In this document: in pieces, positions 8,705-18,640 of the stretch | Layout of the letters: each line of letters starts with the position of its first letter | Position numbering within the stretch: the first letter of the stretch is position 1 | Assembly: GCA_002305965.1 (NCBI GenBank) | Contig: DBRM01000066.1 | Span: forward strand, 14,407-78,406 | DNA: 64,000 bases | From: Syntrophomonas sp. UBA1368 | GTDB lineage: Bacteria; Bacillota; Syntrophomonadia; Syntrophomonadales; Syntrophomonadaceae | Reading direction: 5' to 3' | Program-made: the position numbers and the translations under genes | The notes under the pieces: model-generated | Seen by the model: the letters and a program-made list of their open reading frames with translations, nothing else | What the model was told of the DNA's origin: nothing | The model's database searches: none

Positions 8705-9691
8705 TTAATCCAGCACATCCTTGACCAGTTTAATAACCGTTTTTTTTGCCTGGGCCAGGGTTCCCATGTAAACAGCCCCGGCAGCTTGCCGATGGCCTCC
8801 TCCGCCAATTACAGCCGCAATGGCAGCTACATCGATATTCTCTTTGGCTCGAAAACCGACTTTTATTTTACCGGGTTCGATTTCACGGAAAAGCATTCCT
8901 ACTTCAACCCCTCTGATTTCCCGGGTATAATTGATAATACTTTCCGGATGGCTTTGCAGAGCCCCGATCGCTTCAACTTTCTTATAGGGCAATGATATCC
9001 AGGCTATACGTCCGTCATCAGACACAGACAGATTATTCAAGGCCAGGCGTATAAGGTTTACTTCTTCCCGGTCTTTGCTTTCAAACAGATTGATCCTTAT
9101 CTGGTTAAGATCCGCTCCAGCTTTAAGCAGTTGGGAAGCTGCAATCAAAGTTCTGTCTGAAGTATTCCTATACATAAATCTGCCGGTATCCATAACCAGC
9201 CCGCTGTAAAGGGCGGTCGCCATATCGGAATTGATACTTACTTTCATGGCGTTTAATAATTCCAAAACCAATTCCGCGGTGGCTGCTGCTTCAGGCTCGA
9301 CCCAGTTATAGTCGGCAAAGTTATCATTGGTAGCATGATGATCGATATTAAAGGTCGTGACTTTGCTGCTGATATGAGCCGCCACGATCTCCCCGACCCG
9401 CATGTTTTCTGAGCAATCCAGATAAATGATATTTTCCACCGGAAAATCACCCGGCCAGTGGTATTTGTAGGAAGCGGTCACGGATATAAAATTATAAATA
9501 TCCGGTACCTGGTCGGGCAGCAATACCTCGGCTTTTTTCCCTAACGCTTCAAGCCCCATCTGCAATGCTGCAACAGAGCCAATGCAATCCCCATCGGGGA
9601 TAATATGTCCCACTAACAAAAAATAATCTCTGGCCAGAAGCTGTCCGGCAATAACCTGGCAGCTGTTACGGCTCGTCTTTGTGGCTTTCAC
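8705..9691 (-). CDS. nrnA: DHH family oligoribonuclease / pAp phosphatase (NrnA)
   Basis: DHH/DHHA1 phosphoesterase of 328 residues, expected to degrade very short RNA oligonucleotides and 3'-phosphoadenosine 5'-phosphate using manganese. Motifs in order: GHIIPDGDCIGS near residue 28, the LDCSE aspartate near 90, NIDHHATND near 115, and the DHHA1 signature GGGGHRQAAGA near 300. The start is a GTG at 9689-9691 inside the last codons of rbfA, overlapping by 26 bases; its ribosome binding site is weak and no other in-frame start was seen, so coupling to rbfA is likely. rbfA-nrnA-truB is the normal order in this phylum. Confidence 0.92.
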   Translation of the reverse strand: MKATKTSRNSCQVIAGQLLARDYFLLVGHIIPDGDCIGSVAALQMGLEALGKKAEVLLPDQVPDIYNFISVTASYKYHWPGDFPVENIIYLDCSENMRVGEIVAAHISSKVTTFNIDHHATNDNFADYNWVEPEAAATAELVLELLNAMKVSINSDMATALYSGLVMDTGRFMYRNTSDRTLIAASQLLKAGADLNQIRINLFESKDREEVNLIRLALNNLSVSDDGRIAWISLPYKKVEAIGALQSHPESIINYTREIRGVEVGMLFREIEPGKIKVGFRAKENIDVAAIAAVIGGGGHRQAAGAVYMGTLAQAKKTVIKLVKDVLD

Positions 9692-10037
9692 CTTCCCGCA
9701 ACTCCTCTAACAATGATGATATCCTGATTCCATGTTCGATCGATTTATCCAAACGAAATTCAAGTTCCGGTGCATGGCGGAGCTGAATCTCTCTGGCCAA
9801 TTCACTGCGCAGATAGCCTTTGGCTTTTTGCAGAGCTTTACTGGTTTCATCCTGCTGAACTTCATCGCCCAAGACGCTGAAATTTACCCGGGCATGACTC
9901 AAATCATTGCTCACATCAACTCTGGTAATGGAAATGGTGGAGAAATCCAATCGCGGATCTTTGATTTGATCCTGAATGATTTGAGAGAGGACCTTTTTCA
10001 TTTCCACTGCCATTCTTTCCTGTCGTCGCTTGCTCAT
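9666..10037 (-). CDS. rbfA: Ribosome-binding factor A
   Basis: RbfA, a 123-residue KH-fold factor that helps the 30S subunit mature by acting near helix 1 of 16S rRNA. Typical segments are KRRQERMAVEMKKVLSQII at the start, DPRLDFSTISITRVDVSNDL, HARVNFSVLG, and the LRHAPELEFRLDKSIEHG block near residue 88. The ATG is preceded by TGGGGGG. It lies between infB and nrnA; the 64-base gap before it holds nothing I recognise. Confidence 0.95.
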   Translation of the reverse strand: MSKRRQERMAVEMKKVLSQIIQDQIKDPRLDFSTISITRVDVSNDLSHARVNFSVLGDEVQQDETSKALQKAKGYLRSELAREIQLRHAPELEFRLDKSIEHGIRISSLLEELREGESHKDEP

Positions 10038-10101
10038 TTTTCAACCCCCCAGTCGTGGTTGCATTTATTATCGTCTGTTGACCCAGTCATTATACCAAAA
10101 T

Positions 10102-12693
10102 CTATATTTGCCGGGGTATTTCCTCCATGATAAAGGCTTCTACAATGTCGCCTTCCTTGATATCATTGTAGTCTTTGATACCGATCCCGCATTCAAAGTT
10201 TTCCAGAACTTCCTTGACATCATCCTTAAAGCGTTTTAATGATGAAAGTTTCCCTTCGTATACGATCACACCATCCCTTAATACTCTGACTTCAGCATTC
10301 CTCTGTATTTTGCCGTCAGTCACATAGGACCCGCCAATGGTACCAACATTGGGTACTTTGAAAGTCATCCTGACTTCCGCCCTGCCCAAATATTTCTCTT
10401 TATATTCGGGATCCAGCAAGCCTACCATTGCCCGCTTGACATCATCAATGGCTTCGTAAATGACCCGGTACATTCTGACATCGATTTGTTCATCTTCTGC
10501 ATATTTCCTGGCTTTGCTGTCAGGGCGAACATTGAAACCTATGATAATGGCATTGGAAGCAGAAGCCAGCATGACGTCAGTCTCTGTGATGGCTCCTACT
10601 GCTGAATGGATCACACTGATTTTAACTTCATTGGTGGACAGACGCAATAAAGACTGAGCTAATGCCTCTACTGAACCTTGTACATCTCCCTTGATAATCA
10701 GAGCTAATTCTTTGACTTCCGCATCCTGGATCTGTTTGAAAAAGTCGTCCAATGATACCCTGCTGCTTTGTTTTTGTTCGGCTATTTTTTTATCTGCCAA
10801 TCGCAGGTTAATGATTTCCTTGGCTACTTTTTCATCCACCGCCTGGACTTTCATTCCTGCTTCCGGTACTTCATCCCATCCGGTAACTTCAACCGGCATG
10901 GAAGGATATGCCTTATCTACTTTACGACCGCGGTCATCGGTCATGGCTCTTACTTTACATAAGTTATAACCGCAAATTAAGAAATCACCCACATGTAAAG
11001 TCCCTTTTTGCACCAGGACAGTTGCGACTGCTCCTTTTCCTTTGTCAAGTTCTCCTTCAATAATTACCCCTTCAGCCGCACGATTGACATTTGCCTTTAT
11101 TTCATTGACTTCAGCCACCAGCAGTATCACTTCCAGGAGGTTTTCGATTCCTTCCCCTGATTTGGCAGATACGGGAGCAAATATTATATCCCCGCCCCAT
11201 TCTTCGGGTACGATATTGTATTCTGTCAGCTGCTGCATGATCCGGTCCGGATTTGCTTCAGGTTTGTCTATCTTATTGATGGCAACGATAAAAGGAACAT
11301 TCGCCGCCTTGATATGATTAATTGCTTCAACAGTTTGAGGCATTACGCCATCGTCTGCCGCAACCACTAATACAACGATATCCGTTAAGTTAGCACCGCG
11401 GGCACGCATGGCAGTGAATGCCTCATGCCCGGGCGTGTCAATAAAGGTAATGCGGTTGCCTTTAACTTTGACCTGATATGCACCGATGTGCTGTGTGATT
11501 CCCCCGGCTTCACCGGACACAACATCTGCTTTGCGGATCCTGTCCAAAAGTGAAGTCTTCCCATGGTCAACATGGCCCATAACCGTTACCACCGGTGGCC
11601 TGATTACCAAATCATCTTCGCTGTCAATAATTTCTTCCAGGATCTTTTCTTCCCGGGTCACTTCTTTTTCAACCCTGACTTCATAAAGACTGGCAAGTAT
11701 TTCCGCTGTGTCAAAATCAATAACCTGGTTGATGGAAGCCATGGTCCCTAAATCCATCAATTTTTTAACGATCTCTCCCGTGCCTTTGGCTAATTTTTCC
11801 GCCAATTCCCTGACCGTAATGGAGTCCCCAATTACAATAAATTCCGGAGTCTGAAGAACCGTTTCTTCCTTTTTGCGTTTATGCTTTGACTTTTTAGGCC
11901 GGCTGTAATCTTTTCTTGGCATCATTGTGTCAATACTTTTCTTATTCAGCGTCTGATTAAAAGGTTTTTTCCCCTTGTTTTTATCAGCCACGTGTGACTC
12001 ATTTTTGTCGTTACTTTTGAAAGCCTCCGGTTTTTTTACGACGGGCTTTCCTACATTTGCTGCTGGCGAGCCAGGTCTGCCGGTCTGTTCAGTTCTCCTG
12101 GGCTGCTGGCTGTGGGCGGCATTCGCTGGAGTACCATCAGGCCGTCTGTAAGGCCGGTCAGCAGACTGTGGTCTTTGGGGCCGATCCCCGGTTTGAGGCC
12201 GATAAGGCCTGTCAGACTGCGGCCGCTGGTTGGGAGCAGTTGATTGCGGCCGTTGATTGGGCGCCGTAGATTGCGGCCGCCCGCTCCGGTCAAATCTTCT
12301 GTCGGCACCTTGCTCACGATCATGAGGCTGACGCGGGGGAGCCGCTTGCGGTTTTGGTGATCCAGGTACAGTTGAGGGTTTTTCTGACGTAGTGGAAACT
12401 GGACGCCTTGTTGTTTCCTGCCTGCGCTGCTCGGTTTTTGGAGGAGTTGCTTTATTAATATCCTTGCCGGCTTGGGTTTTGGCAGCTTGTTTGTCTGTTG
12501 CTGCCGGTGGTTGTGCTTTCTTATCATCCTCAGGTTTTGTGGTTAATTGTTTCTTCACCCAGGCCGCCTGTGAATCCTCCATGGTACTCATATGGTTTTT
12601 GACTTCAATCCCCATTGATTGCAGTATATCCACTACTTCTTTACTTGTTTTTCCCAATTCTTTTGCTAAATCATATACTCTGATTTTTGCCAT
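10102..12693 (-). CDS. infB: Translation initiation factor IF-2
   Basis: GTPase that places initiator tRNA on the 30S subunit and promotes subunit joining, 863 residues. The short N-terminal IF2N domain (residues 1-50) is followed by a long disordered linker rich in Pro, Gln, Arg and Ser (about 55-250), a second IF2N-type domain near 290, and the G domain with [21 protein letters not shown] and SAK. Domains II, III and IV complete the protein. The ATG at 12691-12693 shares one base with the ylxQ stop (TAATG) behind a GGGGGTG site; a longer frame from 12711 has no ribosome binding site. Confidence 0.97.
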   Translation of the reverse strand: MAKIRVYDLAKELGKTSKEVVDILQSMGIEVKNHMSTMEDSQAAWVKKQLTTKPEDDKKAQPPAATDKQAAKTQAGKDINKATPPKTEQRRQETTRRPVSTTSEKPSTVPGSPKPQAAPPRQPHDREQGADRRFDRSGRPQSTAPNQRPQSTAPNQRPQSDRPYRPQTGDRPQRPQSADRPYRRPDGTPANAAHSQQPRRTEQTGRPGSPAANVGKPVVKKPEAFKSNDKNESHVADKNKGKKPFNQTLNKKSIDTMMPRKDYSRPKKSKHKRKKEETVLQTPEFIVIGDSITVRELAEKLAKGTGEIVKKLMDLGTMASINQVIDFDTAEILASLYEVRVEKEVTREEKILEEIIDSEDDLVIRPPVVTVMGHVDHGKTSLLDRIRKADVVSGEAGGITQHIGAYQVKVKGNRITFIDTPGHEAFTAMRARGANLTDIVVLVVAADDGVMPQTVEAINHIKAANVPFIVAINKIDKPEANPDRIMQQLTEYNIVPEEWGGDIIFAPVSAKSGEGIENLLEVILLVAEVNEIKANVNRAAEGVIIEGELDKGKGAVATVLVQKGTLHVGDFLICGYNLCKVRAMTDDRGRKVDKAYPSMPVEVTGWDEVPEAGMKVQAVDEKVAKEIINLRLADKKIAEQKQSSRVSLDDFFKQIQDAEVKELALIIKGDVQGSVEALAQSLLRLSTNEVKISVIHSAVGAITETDVMLASASNAIIIGFNVRPDSKARKYAEDEQIDVRMYRVIYEAIDDVKRAMVGLLDPEYKEKYLGRAEVRMTFKVPNVGTIGGSYVTDGKIQRNAEVRVLRDGVIVYEGKLSSLKRFKDDVKEVLENFECGIGIKDYNDIKEGDIVEAFIMEEIPRQI
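12170..12290 (-). repeat. Low-complexity Arg-Pro-Gln repeats inside infB
   Basis: This part of infB codes for repeated units of the type RPQSTAPNQ, twice in a row, then diverged copies with RPQ and DRPY. The DNA shows the matching 27-base repetition with GCGGCCG cores. It lies in the IF-2 linker, which varies widely in length and sequence between species. Confidence 0.7.
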
Positions 12694-13025
12694 TAAATCA
12701 CCCCCGTACAATTTGCCTCTGCACCCATTATTTTTATCTCCGATAAAATTCTCTGTGCCATCCCGTGATCATTTATCGTAACAGCCACCCTATATTCCTT
12801 GCCAACACTGTTGCCAAGTTCATATTTGTTGCCTGATATTATCCATGGAACTTTTGCTCTTTCAGCACTGTTCAATAGCTCCTGCCTGGTATTTTCTGCA
12901 ATATCATTGCTTATCACTAAAAGAAAGGCTTTTCCTTTGGTCAGACTGTTTTTGACTGACTCAGTGCCATTGGACAATTTGCCGGCTTTTTGCGCCAGAC
13001 CGATCAGATTCATTATTTTATTCAT
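12693..13025 (-). CDS. ylxQ: L7Ae/L30e family K-turn RNA-binding protein (YlxQ)
   Basis: Small protein of 110 residues in the L7Ae family, which binds kink-turn RNA; YlxQ of Bacillus is the closest named relative. The opening [19 protein letters not shown], the [16 protein letters not shown] block near residue 35-50 and the [19 protein letters not shown] region are typical. It lies between ylxR and infB as in Bacillus and overlaps the infB start by one base, so both are probably translated together. Its cellular RNA target is not settled in the family. Confidence 0.9.
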   Translation of the reverse strand: MNKIMNLIGLAQKAGKLSNGTESVKNSLTKGKAFLLVISNDIAENTRQELLNSAERAKVPWIISGNKYELGNSVGKEYRVAVTINDHGMAQRILSEIKIMGAEANCTGVI

Positions 13026-13044
13026 TCTTTGTCATGTCACCTCT

Positions 13045-13329
13045 TCACCCAGGCTGATTATTAAGTGCTTCTACCTGTTGTTTTACCGTTTCCAGTACTT
13101 CCGAAGGAATATTCTGCTCCAGAGCCTTCTGCAGTCGTTTCCCTTTTACAGCTTCATTAAAACATTCTATCGAAGGACATATATAAGTTCCCCTTCCGGC
13201 CTTTTTACCGGTCAGGTCCATAACGATATTACCCTCAGGTGTTCTTACGATCCGAAGAAGTTCCCGTTTGTTTTTCATTTCCCTGCAGCCTACACACATT
13301 CTCTGGGGAATTTTACGAATCTTCGCCAT
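13045..13329 (-). CDS. ylxR: YlxR family RNA-binding protein (DUF448)
   Basis: Small basic protein of 94 residues with the DUF448 fold. The signature runs from RMCVGCREMKNKRELLRIV near residue 10 to GRGTYICPS near 46, and two cysteines (CVGC) are present. YlxR proteins are nucleic-acid binding; a link to RNase P or to transcription control has been proposed in relatives, but the role is not established. The start overlaps the nusA 3' end by 17 bases, with GGAGGAGAA upstream. Order nusA-ylxR-ylxQ-infB is standard. Confidence 0.93.
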   Translation of the reverse strand: MAKIRKIPQRMCVGCREMKNKRELLRIVRTPEGNIVMDLTGKKAGRGTYICPSIECFNEAVKGKRLQKALEQNIPSEVLETVKQQVEALNNQPG

Positions 13330-14377
13330 TCAGATCATTCTCCTCCATACATTGTGACTCGCTTTTGATGTCAACCTTCCAGCCGGTCAATTTGGCGGCT
13401 AATCTTGCATTCTGCCCTTCCTTGCCAATGGCCAGTGAGAGTTGATAATCAGGTACGATGACCCGGGCTGCTTTTTGTTCGTCATCTATGGTTACTGCCA
13501 GAACTTTGGCCGGACTGAGCGCATTGGCAATAAATTTTTCCGGGTCTTTATCAAATTTAATAATGTCGATTTTTTCGCCGCCCATTTCTGATACAATATT
13601 TTGCACCCGTATCCCGCGCGGGCCAACACAAGCACCTACAGAATCGATCTTTTCATCCAGTGAGTGAACGGAAATTTTGGAACGAAACCCGGCTTCCCGG
13701 GCAATCGATTTTATCTCAACTATCCCATCATATATTTCCGGTACTTCTAATTCAAATAAACGCCGCAGAAAGTTTGGATGTGCCCGGGAAACAAATATGT
13801 TAGGTCCTTTGGTGGTGTTCTTCACTTCATATATATACGCTTTGATCCGCTGACCCTGTTCATATCTTTCAGTAGCGACCTGGTCAGATGGCAGCATGAT
13901 CCCTTCTGTTCTGCCAAGGCTGATAAAAACTGTTTTGGCTTCCACTCGTTGAATGGTACCGGTTACGATTTCTCCTTCTCTCTGCAAGAATTCTTCGTAA
14001 ATCAAACTTCTTTCCGCTTCCCTCAGCTTCTGGATCACAACCTGTTTGGCTGTTTGGGCAGCTATGCGTCCAAAATTAGCGGGCGTTTCTTCGACATAAA
14101 TCAGTTCTTCCAACTTGCAGTCAGGATAAAGTTCCCGCGCTTCCGACAGTTTGATTTCAACACGCCTGTCTTCCACTTCTTCTACTACCATCTTCTGGGC
14201 ATAGACTTTGATATCACCAGTAATTTCATTAATCTCGACACTTACATTCTGATTGCTGCTATAGTTTTTCTTGTAAGCTGTATTCAAGGCTGATTTAATC
14301 GCCTCTACCAATGCTGCCTTCGGAATCCCCCGTTCTTTTTCTATTTCATTTAAAGCCTGCATCAATTCACTGGACAT
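13313..14377 (-). CDS. nusA: Transcription termination/antitermination factor NusA
   Basis: NusA binds RNA polymerase and nascent RNA and promotes pausing and intrinsic termination. At 354 residues it is the short Firmicutes form, without the C-terminal acidic repeats of E. coli. Domains: polymerase-binding N-terminal domain (1-125), S1 (about 133-200), KH1 (about 205-280, with VGPRGIRVQNIV) and KH2 (about 285-345, with IGKEGQNARLAAKLTGW). The ATG has AGGGGG upstream. It follows rimP by 14 bases. A terminator inside the leader of this operon suggests feedback control by NusA itself. Confidence 0.96.
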   Translation of the reverse strand: MSSELMQALNEIEKERGIPKAALVEAIKSALNTAYKKNYSSNQNVSVEINEITGDIKVYAQKMVVEEVEDRRVEIKLSEARELYPDCKLEELIYVEETPANFGRIAAQTAKQVVIQKLREAERSLIYEEFLQREGEIVTGTIQRVEAKTVFISLGRTEGIMLPSDQVATERYEQGQRIKAYIYEVKNTTKGPNIFVSRAHPNFLRRLFELEVPEIYDGIVEIKSIAREAGFRSKISVHSLDEKIDSVGACVGPRGIRVQNIVSEMGGEKIDIIKFDKDPEKFIANALSPAKVLAVTIDDEQKAARVIVPDYQLSLAIGKEGQNARLAAKLTGWKVDIKSESQCMEENDLNGEDS

Positions 14378-14391
14378 CCTATTTCCCCCTC

Positions 14392-14844
14392 TTATATTTC
14401 CGGTTTTAACCGAGCTATGGTTATAAATTGGCGTGGTATATCAAAAATCTTCTCCCCTGTATCCACTCGCAGGCAATTGCTGTCCGCTTCTGTTAAAATG
14501 CCTGTTATGGTTCTGGGTCCATCAAATTCTTTATTGGTTTTTATTTTGACGGTTTTCCCTGTGAAACGAATAAAATCTTTATCCTTTTTTAACACCCTGT
14601 CCAGACCCGGAGAAGAAACCTCCAAATAATCATAATGAATATCTTCCTTATCAATATAATCCTTTACCGCCCGGGTTGTCCGGGAGCAAAGTTCCATATC
14701 CACTCCGTTATCGCTGTCGATATACAGCCTTAAAATCAAGGCTTTATTATCCCGTACAAATTCCATTGCAACCATTTCAACATTGATCGCCTGCAGAATT
14801 TCATCAATTTCATTCTCTACTTGTATAAGCCTTGCTTTATCCAT
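14392..14844 (-). CDS. rimP: Ribosome maturation factor RimP
   Basis: RimP, 150 residues, needed for efficient assembly of the 30S subunit. The N-terminal alpha/beta domain contains the YIDSDNGVDMELCSRTTRAV segment near residue 57, followed by DYLEVSSPGLDRVLKKDKDF near 98 and the Sm-like C-terminal domain. It is the first gene of the rimP-to-ribF operon, with GAGGTG ahead of the ATG and a promoter about 105 bases upstream. A terminator hairpin lies between that promoter and the gene. Confidence 0.94.
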   Translation of the reverse strand: MDKARLIQVENEIDEILQAINVEMVAMEFVRDNKALILRLYIDSDNGVDMELCSRTTRAVKDYIDKEDIHYDYLEVSSPGLDRVLKKDKDFIRFTGKTVKIKTNKEFDGPRTITGILTEADSNCLRVDTGEKIFDIPRQFITIARLKPEI

Positions 14845-14888
14845 TAATCATTATCACCTCGACGTTTCCCGGGTCAGCATATACCCTG

Positions 14889-14917
14889 CAAAAGAAAAAG
14901 TGGGTTCGGTCCCACTT
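14889..14917 (-). terminator. Terminator/attenuator in the rimP-nusA leader
   Basis: AAGTGGG (14898-14904) pairs with CCCACTT (14911-14917) around a 6-base loop; the minus strand continues TTTTTCTTTT. The stem lies about 30 bases downstream of the predicted start site of the rimP promoter and before rimP. It may end polC transcription and also attenuate rimP-nusA. A NusA-dependent attenuator at this place is known in Bacillus subtilis. Confidence 0.75.
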
Positions 14918-14950
14918 GTGCTGGAAATCAATATAGTAAGCTTCGTTAAG

Positions 14951-14980
14951 ATTATATCACAATAGTTAAAATATATTCAA
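14951..14980 (-). promoter_or_regulatory. Sigma-A promoter of the rimP-nusA operon
   Basis: Minus strand: -35 TTGAAT (14975-14980), 18-base spacer, -10 TATAAT (14951-14956) with the extension TGA directly before it. It lies between the polC stop and the leader hairpin. Confidence 0.75.
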
Positions 14981-15002
14981 CCCATGCATTTCCAAGTTAT
15001 GT

Positions 15003-18000
15003 TTAACCAAACAAACTAATTTGACTTTCTTCCGGTAAATCACCAAAACAATCGAATTTTCTCATAATATCCATACCGGATTTGTTAAGTCTTGAACGCT
15101 GCTGAAAATCCTGAATCGAAATGAACTCTCCCTGTTCACGGGCCTGAACAATTCCCTGGGCTGCCGCTGCGCCAACATTAGGCAAAGCTGAAAAGGGAAG
15201 CAATAAACCTTTTTCCTGAACGATGAATTTGCTGGCATCAGATTTATACAGATCAATGGGATAAAAAACAAAACCACGGGCCAGCATCTCCATTGCCAGC
15301 TCCAGGATCGGCAGCAGATTTTTTTCCTTGGGTGTTGCCTCAAAACCTTTTTTTTCTATTTCTTTAATTCTAAGTTTTACTGCGTCGTATCCCTGCAAGG
15401 CAGCTTCTGCATCAAAGTCATCCGCACGGATACTAAAGAAACTGGCATAAAATTCCCGGGGATAATAAACTTTAAAATAGGCGATCCTGAAGGCCATGGT
15501 CACATATGCCACTGCATGAGCTTTCGGGAACATATATTTTATTTTATCGCAGGATTCAATATACCAGTTCGGCACTTGGCATGCAAGCATGGCATCAACT
15601 TCCTGTTTATTGAGTTTATCCTTGCCTTTACGGATTTTTTCCATAATGTTGAATGACTGCAGTTTCTCCATACCCTGGCGGATCAGATAGGTCATGATGT
15701 CATCCCGGGTGCAGATCACTTCTTTTAAATTCGCCACCTGGTTTTTGATCAGTTTTTCCGCATTATTAGACCACACATCAGTGCCGTGTGATAGTCCGCT
15801 TATTCTGATCAATTCGCCGAAAGTGGAAGGTCTGGTGGCCTCCAGCATTTGGCGGACGAATTTGGTGCCGAATTCCGGTATCCCATAAGTTCCAACGCTG
15901 GTCCCGATCTGCTGAGCAGTTACTCCCAGGGGACTTACTTCTGAAAAGAGCTTCATGGTTTCTTTTTCACATAACTTGATAGAAGAAGCTTTGATTCCGG
16001 TCATATCTTCCAAAGATTTAATCACAGTCGGATCATCATGGCCAAGTATATCAAGCTTCACCAGTTGTTCTTCCAGGGCGTGGTATTCAAAATGGGTGGT
16101 TGTAATTCCCGAATCCTTCTTTTCGGCGGGATGCTGTAAAGGAGTAAACCGATTGATATCCTGTCCTTTGGGTACGACGATAAGTCCCCCGGGGTGTTGG
16201 CCGGTGGTTTTTTTCACTCCGGCAATGCCTTTTACCAGGCGGTTGACTTCGGATTCCTTTACCTCCATTTGCCTGTCTTTAAAATAATTCTTAACAAAAC
16301 CATAGGCAGTCTTATCTGCAATGGTTGACACAGTACCGGCCCGGAAAACATTATCAACGCCAAATAATTGTTCCACATACTGATGGGCGCGGCTTTGATA
16401 TTCCCCGGAAAAATTGAGATCGATATCCGGTGTCTTATTGCCGTCAAATCCCAGGAAGGTTTCAAAAGGTATATCAAAGCCATCTTTGACAAGGCTGGTG
16501 CCGCATTCCGGGCATATGCTGTCCGGCAGATCTGCTCCACAGGCAGCATCATACCCGGCGGCAAAATTGGCATAATGGCAATTCGGGCATACATAATGGG
16601 GAATCAGCGGGTTTACTTCCGTAATACCGGTAAAATATGCTACCAGGGAAGAGCCTACCGATCCGCGGGAACCGACTACATAGCCATCTTCATTGGATTT
16701 TTTGACCAACTTGTGAGCGATGTAATATAAGACACTAAAACCGTGTTTTATAATAGCACTCAGCTCATGATCAAGGCGGGCTTCAACGATTTCCGGCAAT
16801 TTCTCACCATAAATAAGATGCGCCTTTTCATAACAGATCGCTTTAATTTCCTCTTCCGCGCCTTCGATCCGGGGCGGATAAAAACCGTCAATAACCGGTT
16901 TTAAGGCTTGAATCTTTTCATTGATCAGACCGGGGTTTTCTATCACTATCCGCCGGGCAGTATCTTCCCCCAGATATGAAAATTCTTCCAGCATCTCATC
17001 AGTGGTTCGGAAATATAAGGGCGCCTGGGATTCGGCATCTTCATAACCCTGACCGGCCTGGATTATTTTTCGGAAAATTTCATGATGCGGTTCCAAAAAA
17101 TGTACATCTCCGGTTGCTACTACAGGCTTGTTCAGTTTTTCTCCCAGCCTGACGATCAAGCGATTATAATCTTTTAATGTCTCCAGGTCAGGCACCCGGC
17201 CATCATTGATCAAAAATTGATTATTGGCAAGGGGCTGGACCTCCAGATAATCATAAAAAGCCGCAATGTTCTCCAATTCTTCCATTCCTGCTCCAGCAAC
17301 TACCGCACTGTATAGTTCCCCCGCCTCACAGGCTGAACCGATCATGATTCCTTCACGTTTTTGCGATAATATGTTTTTGAGGATTTTAGGACGGCGATAA
17401 TATGAATCAATATAAGATCCGGTGATGAGTTGATACATATTATAAAGCCCGGTTTGGTCAATAGCCAGCAAGATAATATGCCATGGTTTTTCTTTACGAT
17501 CGTTTTCCACCAGATAAGCTTCGATTCCGTATATAATTTTTATGCCGCATTTCTTTCCGGCTTTATAGGCATCAGGAAATGCCTGGATACATCCATGGTC
17601 GGTGATGGCAATTGCGGGGTGCCCCCAGCGGGCTGCACATTCCACCAATTCCTTTACTTCTGTCAGGCCATCCATGGAGCTCATTTTTGTATGAGCGTGT
17701 AACTCCACTCTTTTTGCCTCGCTTTTGTCTTGTCTGGGCTCTTTTTTGACTTTTTGACAGGCAGTCATATGCATGACAACTTCCGAAGCAAACTTGTCAT
17801 AGCGAATATCCCCGCAAAACTTATACCATTCTCCTATTTGAACTGTATCTTCCTCTGCTTTTTTATAAAAAGTCTTGACCAGCAAAGTAGAGGTGTGATC
17901 ATATATTGAATAAGTAACGACAAAAAGTCCGTCATTGATCCGTTGAATACTTTTGTCCCATACTTCTCCCTCTGCTGTAATGTTGGACATACCCTCCTGA

Positions 18001-18620
18001 ACTTCTTCTATTTTTAATGCATCTGCTTTACTGAGGTTGATCTTTTTATTTTTTCTAAAGCTTTTTTCGGCAGGTTTAACTTCCAGCGCATAAACCGGCT
18101 GATCAGGGATATAATACGCATTTGCCGATGGAGGCAAATTATCCTGTACCAACAAGGTTCTGACCAGAAGACGCAGACGATATTGCTGCCAGAACCAGTC
18201 AGCCAACTGTGTACAGATATCTTTTTCCAGCACATCTTTATAAACCATGGAGTCCCGGGTTACCAAATCGATTCGTCCTATCCCGGTTTTAAATTCCACA
18301 GCAGGCCAGTGATCAAAGGAGGGAAAATGCAGTTGGTCAATATTTTCCAGACAGTTGTTTATGATTTTGCTGATTTTTTCACGAAAAGCCGTCGGTATTT
18401 GATTTATTTCCACCTGTGAAAGAAAAGAGAAGCATTCTTTGATCTGTCTGGCGGTATTATCGATTTCTTCCCCGGTCAAAAGCTCCGGAACTTCTATATG
18501 TAACCGCCAGATCTGTTCTTTATTCCATGCTTCCAATTTCCTGATTATTGAATTTTCCCAGCGACCGGCTAAAGCCTCATTTATATTATTCCTTAAAAAG
18601 GTATCAAAATCTTTTGTCAC
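15003..18620 (-). CDS. polC: DNA polymerase III alpha subunit PolC, lacking the exonuclease domain
   Basis: PolC-type replicative polymerase of 1205 residues, more than 200 shorter than Bacillus PolC (about 1437). The N-terminal region (1-200), OB fold (about 210-295), PHP domain (304-520) and polymerase core follow. The PHP metal ligands look intact: HAH (308-310), ITDH (339-342), GIEA (365-368), WH (380-381), GSAC (428-431) and GDVH (504-507). The zinc motif is CPNC (678-681) and CPEC (703-706); palm aspartates are in PDIDLNF (from 730). The DEDD exonuclease normally inserted after GxEA is absent: GIEAYLVEND runs straight into PWHIILLA. Start GTG behind GGAGG. Confidence 0.95.
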   Translation of the reverse strand: MTKDFDTFLRNNINEALAGRWENSIIRKLEAWNKEQIWRLHIEVPELLTGEEIDNTARQIKECFSFLSQVEINQIPTAFREKISKIINNCLENIDQLHFPSFDHWPAVEFKTGIGRIDLVTRDSMVYKDVLEKDICTQLADWFWQQYRLRLLVRTLLVQDNLPPSANAYYIPDQPVYALEVKPAEKSFRKNKKINLSKADALKIEEVQEGMSNITAEGEVWDKSIQRINDGLFVVTYSIYDHTSTLLVKTFYKKAEEDTVQIGEWYKFCGDIRYDKFASEVVMHMTACQKVKKEPRQDKSEAKRVELHAHTKMSSMDGLTEVKELVECAARWGHPAIAITDHGCIQAFPDAYKAGKKCGIKIIYGIEAYLVENDRKEKPWHIILLAIDQTGLYNMYQLITGSYIDSYYRRPKILKNILSQKREGIMIGSACEAGELYSAVVAGAGMEELENIAAFYDYLEVQPLANNQFLINDGRVPDLETLKDYNRLIVRLGEKLNKPVVATGDVHFLEPHHEIFRKIIQAGQGYEDAESQAPLYFRTTDEMLEEFSYLGEDTARRIVIENPGLINEKIQALKPVIDGFYPPRIEGAEEEIKAICYEKAHLIYGEKLPEIVEARLDHELSAIIKHGFSVLYYIAHKLVKKSNEDGYVVGSRGSVGSSLVAYFTGITEVNPLIPHYVCPNCHYANFAAGYDAACGADLPDSICPECGTSLVKDGFDIPFETFLGFDGNKTPDIDLNFSGEYQSRAHQYVEQLFGVDNVFRAGTVSTIADKTAYGFVKNYFKDRQMEVKESEVNRLVKGIAGVKKTTGQHPGGLIVVPKGQDINRFTPLQHPAEKKDSGITTTHFEYHALEEQLVKLDILGHDDPTVIKSLEDMTGIKASSIKLCEKETMKLFSEVSPLGVTAQQIGTSVGTYGIPEFGTKFVRQMLEATRPSTFGELIRISGLSHGTDVWSNNAEKLIKNQVANLKEVICTRDDIMTYLIRQGMEKLQSFNIMEKIRKGKDKLNKQEVDAMLACQVPNWYIESCDKIKYMFPKAHAVAYVTMAFRIAYFKVYYPREFYASFFSIRADDFDAEAALQGYDAVKLRIKEIEKKGFEATPKEKNLLPILELAMEMLARGFVFYPIDLYKSDASKFIVQEKGLLLPFSALPNVGAAAAQGIVQAREQGEFISIQDFQQRSRLNKSGMDIMRKFDCFGDLPEESQISLFG

Positions 18621-18640
18621 GAAAATACCTCCAGGAGCTT

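Noticed and set aside
12051..12527. 158-codon minus-strand frame
   Set aside because: Out-of-frame reading of the repetitive infB linker; the IF-2 frame is clearly the real one.
13778..14293. 171-codon plus-strand frame
   Set aside because: Antisense to nusA, Phe-rich translation typical of a reversed coding strand, no start signals.
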